From positions 1-45,540 of the IMG/VR virus record IMGVR_UViG_3300046328_001334: a stretch of DNA of 45,540 bases. One strand, 5' to 3'. The position numbers were made by a program, and so were the translations under genes. The DNA comes from a virus. Position 1 is the first letter of the stretch; each line of letters opens with the position of its first letter. Below are positions 39,404 through 45,540 of this stretch, one piece after another. Below the pieces are notes generated by a model. It was given only the letters and a program-made list of their open reading frames with translations. It ran no database searches and was not told where the DNA came from.

Positions 39404-39424
39404 AATTGTATTGTTTTAAGACAA

Positions 39425-39637
39425 TTAAAGTTGTGATTCGAAGAATTCTATCAATTTTTTTGCTACTGCTTCTTTTTTTGCATGGCCATTAATATACCTT
39501 TTTACAGTAACATAGCTTTGTGTGCATTCTAAAGCAGCCTTCATAATCAACTCCTCTGTAATATCATTACTCAATTCGAGCAATCTATTATTTAATTTCT
39601 GTAACTCTGTTTCGTTTTGCAACAATAAAGGCATCAT
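39425..39637 (-). CDS. Small early protein diverging from the repressor
   Basis: 70 residues from ATG 39637 (MMPLLLQNETELQKL...; two ATG in a row). A TTG further upstream is open but overlaps the -7 box. The product has a helical, DNA-binding-like region (ALECTQSYVTVKRYINGHAKKEAVAKKLIEFF, about 37-68). Position is that of a Cro-like or first early regulator. Family not certain. Confidence 0.6.
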   Translation of the reverse strand: MMPLLLQNETELQKLNNRLLELSNDITEELIMKAALECTQSYVTVKRYINGHAKKEAVAKKLIEFFESQL

Positions 39638-39670
39638 ATTTGCGTTTCTTTTGGTGTACCGTTTGCACGT

Positions 39671-39703
39671 CAAAGATATGTATTAAAACAAGACAATTGC
39701 AAG
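39671..39703 (-). promoter_or_regulatory. Early promoter (leftward)
   Basis: CTTG at 39703-39700, 21 bases, TATCTTTG at 39678-39671, a perfect -7 box. The spacer contains one operator-like repeat (39683-39695). It drives the early operon. Confidence 0.65.
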
Positions 39704-39728
39704 TAATCTTCTCGAAATGATACATTTA
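39696..39728 (+). promoter_or_regulatory. Repressor promoter (rightward)
   Basis: ATTG at 39696-39699, 21 bases, TACATTTA at 39721-39728. Its -33 element is back to back with the -33 of the early promoter, a compact lysis-lysogeny switch. Confidence 0.5.
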
Positions 39729-39745
39729 TTTTAAAACAATACATT

Positions 39746-40183
39746 ATGCTACAGATTAACAAGAAGTTAAAGCAAGCCAGAGAAATGGTAGGTTTAACAC
39801 AACAACAGCTGGCCGAATGGATGCAGATAAGTGCGCATTCGGTAATTAGTGCTTACGAAAAAGGCACAAAAAAGGGTATATCAGAGCAGTATTTAGAGTT
39901 TATGATCACAAACAAGTTTGACTTGAACACGCTGTTTGATAATAGTAAAGAATTAAAGCAATTGCCAGAAGAAGGTGAGAACCGTTATAAGCAATTGGAA
40001 ACTGTTACGAATTATTTTACTGAACCTGCTGAAGCAAGTAAAGACAAGTATGTAGCGCTTTTGCAACAGCAAGTAGATATGCTAAGTAGCGATAAAGTAG
40101 AACTGCAGAAAACCATTGATGAATTGCAAGAGCAGCTAAGATTTATGCGCTCAAATACCAATGGCCGTGCAAAATCCGCTTAG
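39746..40183 (+). CDS. Phage repressor, HTH_3 (cI-like)
   Basis: 145 residues. Helix-turn-helix at about 4-40 (INKKLKQAREMVGLTQQQLAEWMQISAHSVISAYEKG), then a flexible linker and a C-terminal coiled coil (about 95-135, LLQQQVDMLSSDKVELQKTIDELQEQLRFM) that would dimerise. It lacks a LexA-type cleavage domain, so induction is unlikely to be by RecA self-cleavage; the antirepressor at 4876-5430 is the natural inducer. It diverges from the early operon and is convergent with the late block. Confidence 0.85.
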   Translation: MLQINKKLKQAREMVGLTQQQLAEWMQISAHSVISAYEKGTKKGISEQYLEFMITNKFDLNTLFDNSKELKQLPEEGENRYKQLETVTNYFTEPAEASKDKYVALLQQQVDMLSSDKVELQKTIDELQEQLRFMRSNTNGRAKSA

Positions 40184-40296
40184 TGTATCAGCGGCCAGTT
40201 GAAAAAAAACCAATAAAATCCTGTGAAAAACTAAGCTACATGCGTGTGGCTTATAAAGCTGCTAGTGTGTAGGTACGGTTGCTTGCCTAAATACTT

Positions 40297-40839
40297 TTAT
40301 TTTACTTCCACCCATTTAATAATTTGGTTTCTTATAGTATTAGCTGTGCCAATGGCGTTATTGCCATCTATTCTAAAGTAAGTTTCGTGTGTAAACTTGC
40401 CTTGCTTCCATTCTATAATTACATAGGCAGCTTCGGCTTTTTTGTTTTTCTTCCATGCTAGGGCAAATACACCTACTAAAAGTACCCTGCCAAGTGATAC
40501 CTTTTTTTCAATGGTAGATTGGTCTTCTACAGTAACATTATCAATTACACTTGTTGCAACCGTGCCAAGTTTCTTTTCAAGAAAACTATTGCCATCGGCA
40601 ATGCTTAGGTTACCCTTACCATCATTATACAAGTAAACCTTTAAAGGCTTATCAATATCAGGATGTCCCATAAAATATTCGCAGGTAAACTTTGTAGCTG
40701 ACTTAAATGCTAATTCTGCCGCTTCTTCTTCAGCAAATTTTATAGGATCTTCAATGCGCCTTTGTTCACGTTTTTTATTTCCAAAATAACCTATCACAAA
40801 AAAGGCAATAATCAAGATTGCAATGATGGTGAGAATCAT
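40297..40839 (-). CDS. Membrane-anchored hypothetical protein
   Basis: 180 residues: N-terminal transmembrane helix (ILTIIAILIIAFFVIGYFG), a charged linker (NKKREQRRIEDPIKFAEEEAAELAF), then a beta-rich domain with SIADGNSFLEKKLGTVATSVIDNVTVEDQ and KVSLGRVLLVGVFALAWKKNKKAEAAYVIIEW, a PH-like pattern. Not a recognised phage part; a host-envelope or superinfection role is possible. It is the last gene of the late block, convergent with the repressor. Confidence 0.6.
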   Translation of the reverse strand: MILTIIAILIIAFFVIGYFGNKKREQRRIEDPIKFAEEEAAELAFKSATKFTCEYFMGHPDIDKPLKVYLYNDGKGNLSIADGNSFLEKKLGTVATSVIDNVTVEDQSTIEKKVSLGRVLLVGVFALAWKKNKKAEAAYVIIEWKQGKFTHETYFRIDGNNAIGTANTIRNQIIKWVEVK

Positions 40840-40863
40840 AGTAGTTAATTTGCAAGCAATATA

Positions 40864-42759
40864 CTACATTGGTATTAAATAAATTACCATTGGCTCTAGT
40901 TGTGGTATGGTGCGTTCGTTTTTTTGTACTAGGTATATTACACTATCAATTTCTACCTGTGTAGCTTGCTGAATTTGCGCCCACATTTTTTTATCTACCG
41001 TAATACTTGTTTTAACCGTTTCGGCTTTTTCTTTCACATCTTGCCACTTGCTATGCAATGTGGCCAAGCCATCGGTACCATACAAGCTAAGGCTGTATTT
41101 TTCTAGTAGGTTATTGGCAGCATCTCTATTGTGCGTAAAGCTTGTAGGTATGTTATTGCCACTAATTACCTGCTTTTTTATGTAAAAAACACTTAGCCCA
41201 AATGTGGTATTTACCCTTACACCTTTGGCTGTAGCATAGCTGCCTGTGCCTCTTGTGCCTACAAATGGTTTTTTCTCGTATAGGCCACTTGTGCTATTTA
41301 ATTCTACATAGTTGCACAATGGCGCCATGCCTAAAGTAATGGTTCGCCCAGGATCTTCATTTTTGGCATTGCGCTTCTCATAATCTTGCAAAGCTTCGGC
41401 GTAAGCATCCCATTTAATAGCGGCTGGGTTGGTGGCATCAGCTACCGCATAGTAAATATTATCTGCCTGAACAAATACGCAGTAATCTGTAGTGAGGGTA
41501 ACACCAGTAATGGTAAACGTTGCCAAATCTGCAAATGTGGCTACTGTGGCCAGTAGTATTTTTTCGCCTATCCAAGTTTCATTGTTTTGTTTAATGCTTA
41601 ACTCTTTCACTCTATCGCTATGGTAGCCATCATTCGCATCCCAACCAAACGCTAGTTTATAGCCTTTGTTTTGGCTGTTGGTATCTATGGTGCTGTCAAA
41701 TTCATCAATCACATATTGGGTAATTGGTACCACATTTCTTTCGGTAATATTTCTATTACGGTAACGCACCGATACCAGATTATTAGCCCCATCAAAAACA
41801 AAGTAGGCATTAAAGAACGAGAAGGCATTTTTAAGAAAGTCGCTAATGAGCATGTACATGCTATTGGCTGTATTGGGTACATGATTAGCCGGATTGATGT
41901 TGCGGTTAAAATCTTGATACTGCTGGTAAGCTTCTAGCGAGTAATTGTTAAATAGAAAGAGATCATCAAAGTCGGTACCATCTACCACATCGCCTACAAG
42001 CGTAAAGCCAAATTCTTCAAACACTTTTTTAAGCAGCCACTTTAACTGAAAAAATGGTACTGTTCTAAAATCTTTATGTTCTGGTATAGATAAAGTTGAG
42101 GGTACAAGTGGGCTATTTGCATTATTTGGGTCGCTGTTTACAGGTCGGGCAAATTGCCAATCATCTGCACCGCTTCCAGTAATTACAATATTATTTACCG
42201 TGTCTTTCACCAAAAACTCATTGGCATAATCTGGGCGGTTTTTATCAAAATAGTTTTCTATGGCCACTGGTGCAAATGCCAGGAAGGGGTATTGCGGGTA
42301 AAGGCCCTTCATTACATCGGTGGCAAATGCTCTACTTTCTACCGTAGGCCAGTTGATGGTGCCGCCAAGTTGCAGGCTATTCATTTTTTTATTGTAAATA
42401 AGGCTACCAAATAAGCCTTTGGTAGCTGTAATACTTACGCTAAACTTGCCACGCTTGTAACTGAACTTGCCAATTTTCTCAAGTATGGTTAGCTGGCCGC
42501 TTACTATTTCTGGCCAATTATCATCTAGGCAATCAACTTTCCAGAAGCTAACATTATTATTGGCATTTTCTAGTCTTTCGGCAAAGCCAAAAAGCCTACG
42601 GTTATTATCAGTCCATTCTACATCTAGCGGCAAACTAAAATCTCCAGTACTCAAATCATCGTCAAAAGCTTCAGCTAAACCTTCAATATCTAGTTTAGCA
42701 TTTTTTGGAAGGTCTAAAAAGCCCTGCTCAGTAGCGCCATATAAATAAACTTGTAGCAT
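40864..42759 (-). CDS. Tail protein (distal tail or baseplate candidate)
   Basis: 631 residues. N-terminal MLQVYLYGATEQGFLDLPKNAKLDIEGLAEAFDDDLSTGDFSLPLDVEWTDNNRRLFGFAERLEN and the beta-rich remainder resemble tail proteins of Bacteroidota siphoviruses located after the tape measure. A FFQLKWLLKKVFEEFGFTLVGD segment and a VRYRNRNI region are typical. Its order, after lysis genes and next to the repressor, is unusual but it shares the late promoter type with other virion genes. Start fixed by promoter G. Confidence 0.75.
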   Translation of the reverse strand: MLQVYLYGATEQGFLDLPKNAKLDIEGLAEAFDDDLSTGDFSLPLDVEWTDNNRRLFGFAERLENANNNVSFWKVDCLDDNWPEIVSGQLTILEKIGKFSYKRGKFSVSITATKGLFGSLIYNKKMNSLQLGGTINWPTVESRAFATDVMKGLYPQYPFLAFAPVAIENYFDKNRPDYANEFLVKDTVNNIVITGSGADDWQFARPVNSDPNNANSPLVPSTLSIPEHKDFRTVPFFQLKWLLKKVFEEFGFTLVGDVVDGTDFDDLFLFNNYSLEAYQQYQDFNRNINPANHVPNTANSMYMLISDFLKNAFSFFNAYFVFDGANNLVSVRYRNRNITERNVVPITQYVIDEFDSTIDTNSQNKGYKLAFGWDANDGYHSDRVKELSIKQNNETWIGEKILLATVATFADLATFTITGVTLTTDYCVFVQADNIYYAVADATNPAAIKWDAYAEALQDYEKRNAKNEDPGRTITLGMAPLCNYVELNSTSGLYEKKPFVGTRGTGSYATAKGVRVNTTFGLSVFYIKKQVISGNNIPTSFTHNRDAANNLLEKYSLSLYGTDGLATLHSKWQDVKEKAETVKTSITVDKKMWAQIQQATQVEIDSVIYLVQKNERTIPQLEPMVIYLIPM

Positions 42760-42779
42760 GTAGTAAAATTGCTGCTACA
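42752..42779 (-). promoter_or_regulatory. Start-codon hairpin at site G
   Basis: Perfect 7-bp inverted repeat TGTAGCA / TGCTACA (arms 42773-42779 and 42752-42758) with the ATG (42759-42757) at the loop edge. The 5' arm lies upstream of the start predicted for promoter G. Confidence 0.65.
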
Positions 42780-42799
42780 GAAAAGGGTAGGAAAGGACA
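42764..42799 (-). promoter_or_regulatory. Late promoter G (before the 631-residue tail gene)
   Basis: TGTCCTTT at 42799-42792, 20 bases, then CAATTTTA at 42771-42764. The motif abuts the stop codon of the previous gene. ATG 42759 is exactly 40 bases from the motif start. Confidence 0.75.
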
Positions 42800-43081
42800 T
42801 TAAACCCCATCTATCTTATCCAATTCTTGCTCCAATACACGTAACGTATAGTAAAATGCTGTAGGATTGTTAGGGTACCCGTCTTCAACTTTCCATTGAA
42901 TAATGGCTTTTTTAAATTCAGCTTTTGCCATTGGTCTGTCATTACGTAATACAATTAGCTTTTTACCAGCAGTAATCCAGTAACGCTCTATTTGGTTAGA
43001 AACATAGGTACATGTTACCGTCATTCTGTAGTTACGGCTTTCGTGAAAAACCAAAATTGTAAATGTATCACCCACATTCAT
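42800..43081 (-). CDS. Hypothetical protein
   Basis: 93 residues, beta-rich start (DTFTILVFHESRNYRMTVTCTYVSNQIERYWITAGKKLIVLRND) and a helical acidic end. Not recognised. It belongs to the short operon from 43992, driven by a housekeeping promoter, and ends where promoter G begins. Confidence 0.6.
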   Translation of the reverse strand: MNVGDTFTILVFHESRNYRMTVTCTYVSNQIERYWITAGKKLIVLRNDRPMAKAEFKKAIIQWKVEDGYPNNPTAFYYTLRVLEQELDKIDGV

Positions 43082-43102
43082 GGGTGCAAATTACTAAAGT
43101 TT

Positions 43103-43309
43103 TTAGCAATTTTGCAACTCTTTTAAAACTTCTAACAGTTTGGGTAAATGCTTTTTGGGTATTTTTTGTACTGTACCATGGCCATCTGTACGACCAGCAA
43201 GTGCATTGTTTAATACACTAATATTAATATCACTTGCCTTGGCAATACCGCTAAGATTAAGCAAGTGTTTGTTTTTATTGAGGTATGAAATTAGTTCGTC
43301 GTGTCTCAT
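43103..43309 (-). CDS. Small HTH-like regulator
   Basis: 68 residues: DELISYLNKNKHLLNLSGIAKASDINISVLNNALAG (4-39) reads as a helix-turn-helix with NISVLNNAL as recognition helix; then a basic stretch KIPKKHLPKLLEVLKELQ. Phage DNA-binding proteins of this size are common. Starts in a 4-base overlap with the previous gene (43306-43309). Confidence 0.65.
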   Translation of the reverse strand: MRHDELISYLNKNKHLLNLSGIAKASDINISVLNNALAGRTDGHGTVQKIPKKHLPKLLEVLKELQNC

Positions 43310-43599
43310 GGTTCAATGTTGTGTTGTGCAAAATAGAGTTCTAGTGCCTCACGAATAATGCCAGATTGATTATGCTTATTTTTTTTGAGATAGTTCAAAT
43401 ACTTTTCATTGATGCCAATTGTAATTTTTTTTATTGGGCCATGATCTCGTCCATCTCTTAAAAGCAATCCTAATGAAGAGGCTTTCCATTGAATTGCATC
43501 CTTGGTTTTACCAATATTTTTAACCAAATCTGGCAAATCATTATTATGATAGTTTTTTTCTAAATATTCTAGCTGTTCAGCCGTCCATCTTGCTGCCAT
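43306..43599 (-). CDS. Myb/SANT-like plus ribbon-helix-helix fusion protein
   Basis: 97 residues with two predicted DNA-binding parts: residues 3-45 (RWTAEQLEYLEKNYHNNDLPDLVKNIGKTKDAIQWKASSLGL) resemble a Myb/SANT or GcrA-like helical domain, and residues 57-90 (KKITIGINEKYLNYLKKNKHNQSGIIREALELYF) a ribbon-helix-helix. Such a combination would bind DNA as a dimer with an extended site. It is a candidate for the activator of the TGTCCTTT promoters or a repressor of the palindrome at 44059. Not proven. Confidence 0.65.
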   Translation of the reverse strand: MAARWTAEQLEYLEKNYHNNDLPDLVKNIGKTKDAIQWKASSLGLLLRDGRDHGPIKKITIGINEKYLNYLKKNKHNQSGIIREALELYFAQHNIEP

Positions 43600-43640
43600 A
43601 TATTTGCAATTTCATTTTTAACAAAGTGATTAATTTGAAA

Positions 43641-43667
43641 GAAGCCCCGACTGATTATCGGGGCTTC
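43641..43667 (-). terminator. Terminator after the 43675 gene
   Basis: GAAGCCCCGA / TCGGGGCTTC perfect 10-bp stem with a 7-base loop; T-rich on both sides, so possibly two-way. Confidence 0.9.
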
Positions 43668-43674
43668 GCTATTT

Positions 43675-43992
43675 TTAAAACTCGTCTTCTTTTTCGCTTT
43701 CTTCAACTTCAACTTCTTCAATACTTGCAGTTACAGCATCTAAACGTAACATGCCATATTTTTCAATGCTTTCAAGCGCGTCTTGCAGGTTAGCTTCATC
43801 ATTATCACTATTGCCATCAAAGTATCTTTCTGCACGAGTAACTAAAAAAGCTTTCGCTTCTTTTTCAGTATCGAACTCTTTTTCTGCCCAAAATGAACCA
43901 TTACCACTTTTGTTTGAACCCATCCCAAAAGCACTTAATGAACGAGATTGGTAAACTGTTGGGGCTACTGCTGAAATTTTGAAGTTTGTCAT
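43675..43992 (-). CDS. Hypothetical protein under a strong promoter
   Basis: 105 residues. N-terminal YQSRSLSAFGMGSNKSGNGSFWAEKEFDTEKEAKAFLVTRAERYFDG, then a very acidic end (IEEVEVEESEKEDEF). The short FDTEKEAKAF motif is also in the 38122-38442 product. It follows an exact TTTG-20-TATATTTG promoter with an operator palindrome and is closed by a terminator, so it may be expressed in the lysogen. DNA-mimic or inhibitor role is possible given the acidic tail, but this is speculation. Confidence 0.65.
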   Translation of the reverse strand: MTNFKISAVAPTVYQSRSLSAFGMGSNKSGNGSFWAEKEFDTEKEAKAFLVTRAERYFDGNSDNDEANLQDALESIEKYGMLRLDAVTASIEEVEVEESEKEDEF

Positions 43993-44039
43993 TTTTTTAA
44001 TTTTTGTGGGTGATTAGCCCGGTGATTAATTTGATAGCA

Positions 44040-44071
44040 CAAATATACAGTGCTTATTTTTACCAAACAAA
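44040..44071 (-). promoter_or_regulatory. Strong housekeeping promoter of the 43992 unit
   Basis: TTTG at 44071-44068, 20 bases, TATATTTG at 44047-44040: an exact consensus. Transcription would start near 44034, about 40 bases before the ATG. Confidence 0.8.
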
Positions 44072-44084
44072 TATATTTGGTAAA
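44059..44084. promoter_or_regulatory. Operator palindrome over the promoter
   Basis: TTTACCAAA (44059-44067) and TTTGGTAAA (44076-44084) are a perfect 9-bp inverted repeat with an 8-base spacer that covers the -33 element. A dimeric regulator bound here would block the promoter. Confidence 0.65.
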
Positions 44085-44115
44085 ATTTATAAAATTATTT
44101 TTTGGGCAAAAAATT

Positions 44116-44137
44116 GGCCAGGGTAAAAACCCTAGCC
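44116..44137 (-). terminator. Terminator after the lysis cassette
   Basis: GGCTAGGGT / ACCCTGGCC stem (one mismatch) with a 4-base loop followed by AATTTTTT on the minus strand. Confidence 0.8.
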
Positions 44138-44167
44138 GCAACCAAAACTAACTGCTTATGAGAAAAT

Positions 44168-44866
44168 TTAAAATCTTATAAAATTCCGTTGAATACCAAA
44201 GCCCACAAATGGCTGTGGCTGTAAATTTTTACCCAAACCATAACCTACCATAAAACCAACACCCCACTTTTTAGGCTTGGCTTCATTTAGTTTCATGGCT
44301 GATAATCCTGTAAGGTGTGTATTAGGGTTAAAGCTAAAGCCATCTATATACAGTTCTCTAGTGCTGTACCAGTGCTTTCTTCGCCAATAAGTAACTAACC
44401 CAATACTATCAACAACTTGGTATTGCCACGCACTATCAATATTTACATAGCCCTTCAGCTTTAGCCACTTGTCTTTGTAATTAATAATATAAGTAGGTGA
44501 CTCGTAATGGTTCGTATCTAAGTAAACCGTATCTATTTTAGGTTTAAAGCTGCCATTGGTTTCTGTGCCAATAAGCGCCACATTTTGCACGGCTTTTACT
44601 TTGGGCTTTGCCTTAATTACTTTAACCAAGCTATCAATCACTTCTTGGTAATAGTTGTTAATTCCTTCAATATCAACAGCGGTTTCAGTATGTACGGTAC
44701 CACCATCATCGGTGTATTGTGTAGGTGGTTTTACAACTAAAGTAGTATTGCCGCTTGCTGGCTTTTGCTTTGATTTATTGCATGATTCTATTGAGAGAAA
44801 AGCAAATAGGCAAATTAAACAACACAGTATAAATGATATCAATAATTGATAGTAGGTAGTTTTCAT
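44168..44866 (-). CDS. Membrane-anchored periplasmic protein, spanin-like (right copy)
   Basis: 232 residues. Residues 9-28 are a transmembrane helix (FILCCLICLFAFLSIESCN). The middle is a soluble periplasmic part with VDIEGINNYYQEVIDSLVKVIKAKPKVKAV. The last 35 residues (KKWGVGFMVGYGLGKNLQPQPFVGFGIQRNFIRF) alternate and end in Phe, like an outer-membrane beta-strand signature. It resembles DUF6808 (from memory), and could link inner and outer membranes like a one-piece spanin (inference). TAATG overlap with the small membrane protein upstream. A terminator follows. Confidence 0.75.
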   Translation of the reverse strand: MKTTYYQLLISFILCCLICLFAFLSIESCNKSKQKPASGNTTLVVKPPTQYTDDGGTVHTETAVDIEGINNYYQEVIDSLVKVIKAKPKVKAVQNVALIGTETNGSFKPKIDTVYLDTNHYESPTYIINYKDKWLKLKGYVNIDSAWQYQVVDSIGLVTYWRRKHWYSTRELYIDGFSFNPNTHLTGLSAMKLNEAKPKKWGVGFMVGYGLGKNLQPQPFVGFGIQRNFIRF

Positions 44867-45099
44867 TATTTGTCTAAATTTTCGGTTAAGTCACTTGTGT
44901 TTTCTACTGCAAATTGTGCTACAAGTACCATTACAGCACCTGCTACAGCAGCATGGCCAGCAATAGCAACAATGTTTGCTGGCACATTAGGTATAGTCAT
45001 TAACCCTGTGCTTAGTGCAGTTAATGACAAGCCTAATCGGCGAAGTTTCTTGAAAAACTTAGGTGTTGGCGAAACTAGTCGCTCATACAAATGCTTCAT
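44866..45099 (-). CDS. Small membrane protein, holin-like (right copy)
   Basis: 77 residues, about five residue changes from the left copy (665-898): the same basic N-terminus and the same Ala/Val-rich double hydrophobic region. Conserved protein with silent DNA changes shows both copies have been under selection, so neither is a decayed duplicate. Confidence 0.7.
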   Translation of the reverse strand: MKHLYERLVSPTPKFFKKLRRLGLSLTALSTGLMTIPNVPANIVAIAGHAAVAGAVMVLVAQFAVENTSDLTENLDK

Positions 45100-45102
45100 T
45101 TT

Positions 45103-45531
45103 TTAGCGTTTTATAGTAATAAATACTTTTTCCTTTTTTACAGCTTCAGTAAGCTTGGCGTTTAAAGCTTCAAAAGCACGTACACTATTTACTACCATGT
45201 CTTTAGTTACGCCAGTACCTGGTAACAAACAGCCATCGGTGTTTGCGGCATAATTGCCAACGTGCATTCTAATACCCTCAAAGCCTTTTACATTTAATAG
45301 CAATGGCAATAAGCGTTTAAATCGATTGCTCCATGTAATTACCACTTCGTATCTACCAGCAGGGATAGCCGTTTTACCATACACTTTCTTTTCGGCTATT
45401 TCTTCTGCCGTCATGCTATCAAGGCCTCTATCTACATCTTCTAATATGAAGCATTCTGGCTCATCCTCAATAAACAACCTGCTAATGGTTGTTTGATTAC
45501 TCTTTAGTATTGGCTTTAATAGTAGTTCCAC
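45103..45531 (-). CDS. DUF5675-like phage protein (right copy)
   Basis: 142 residues, one shorter than the left copy (902-1333). The change is confined to residues 39-48 (SMTAEEIAEKK-type versus SMNLAEIAAQK-type), a surface-like helix; motif regions GRYEVVITWSNRFKRLLPLLLNVKGF and HVGNY..TDGCLLPG are the same. Upstream the window ends before the holin-like gene that should precede it. Confidence 0.8.
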   Translation of the reverse strand: MELLLKPILKSNQTTISRLFIEDEPECFILEDVDRGLDSMTAEEIAEKKVYGKTAIPAGRYEVVITWSNRFKRLLPLLLNVKGFEGIRMHVGNYAANTDGCLLPGTGVTKDMVVNSVRAFEALNAKLTEAVKKEKVFITIKR

Positions 45532-45540
45532 GTTGCTTTT

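Larger units (their letters stand above)
39407..39743. promoter_or_regulatory. Three operator-like repeats around the switch
   Basis: TTAAAACAATACA occurs at 39731-39743 (plus) and at 39419-39407 (minus), each just before a start codon. A 12-of-13 match, TTAAAACAAGACA, lies at 39683-39695 in the early promoter. Likely repressor operators. Confidence 0.6.
44202..45540. repeat. Right copy of the imperfect end repeat
   Basis: Second copy of the lysis-type cassette seen at 1-1342. The offset is 44201 bases at the left side and 44198 after the 3-base indel, so the repeat unit of the whole window is about 44.2 kb. The last 80 or so bases look identical to the left copy, and the window stops inside the homology. 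Confidence 0.9.

Noticed and set aside
1-45540. Exact direct terminal repeats
   Set aside because: The end copies differ at about 7% of positions, so they are not simple assembly overlaps of one molecule.

Overview
The window reads as a temperate tailed phage (siphovirus-like) of a Bacteroidota host, most plausibly a relative of Chitinophagaceae. The evidence is Bacteroidota-type promoters (TTTG, about 19-20 bp, TAnnTTTG), no Shine-Dalgarno sequences before genes, and many protein types known from Bacteroidota phages. Almost every gene is on the minus strand, so transcription runs from high to low coordinates. The two ends overlap: 1-1342 and 44202-45540 are the same locus at roughly 93% identity (hand count). 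The simplest reading is one complete, circularly permuted genome of about 44.2 kb whose contig ends come from two strain variants. Tandem related prophages are the alternative.

Layout in transcription order. The repressor (39746-40183, plus strand) diverges from an early operon that runs 39637 to 30156. This holds small early genes, a tRNA-Met, a large serine recombinase, a primase/SF3 helicase, a P-loop ATPase, a DUF4406 protein and a minimal PolX-type nucleotidyltransferase. Next to them is a 365-base non-coding region packed with TGTnACAGT repeats, a likely replication origin or control array. At 26.5-30.1 kb sits an accessory insert: an MmeI-like single-chain restriction-modification enzyme on the plus strand and a HEPN/AbiU2-like protein, bordered by integron-cassette-like repeats.

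The late region runs from 26380 down to 1 and, if the genome closes, continues from 45540 to 40297. It encodes an SGNH-hydrolase fibre-like protein with a signal peptide, a protease, a scaffold candidate, the capsid protein, tail tube, tape measure, tail proteins, terminase, a lipoprotein, an antirepressor, the portal, a connector, a lysis cassette, small regulators and a last tail protein. It ends convergent with the repressor, as expected for a closed temperate phage map.

The most striking find is a promoter family not explained by the genes. The sequence TGTCCTTT occurs seven times, always on the transcribed strand and just after a stop codon, and always exactly 20 bases before a degenerate -7 box (YAnTWTTR). 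Each copy starts a late unit: lysis, portal, terminase, tape measure, tail, protease/capsid and distal tail. At four sites the start codon lies exactly 40 bases from the motif, so the mRNA would be essentially leaderless. Six of the seven sites carry an inverted repeat whose 5' arm lies upstream of the predicted start of transcription. Read-through RNA would therefore fold over, or terminate before, the start codon, while RNA from the local promoter would not. The antirepressor (5430) and the small gene at 17630 also have long leaders that pair with their own start codons. A 25-nt stretch of the 17.68 kb leader is perfectly complementary to the 3' end of another transcript at 4.48 kb.
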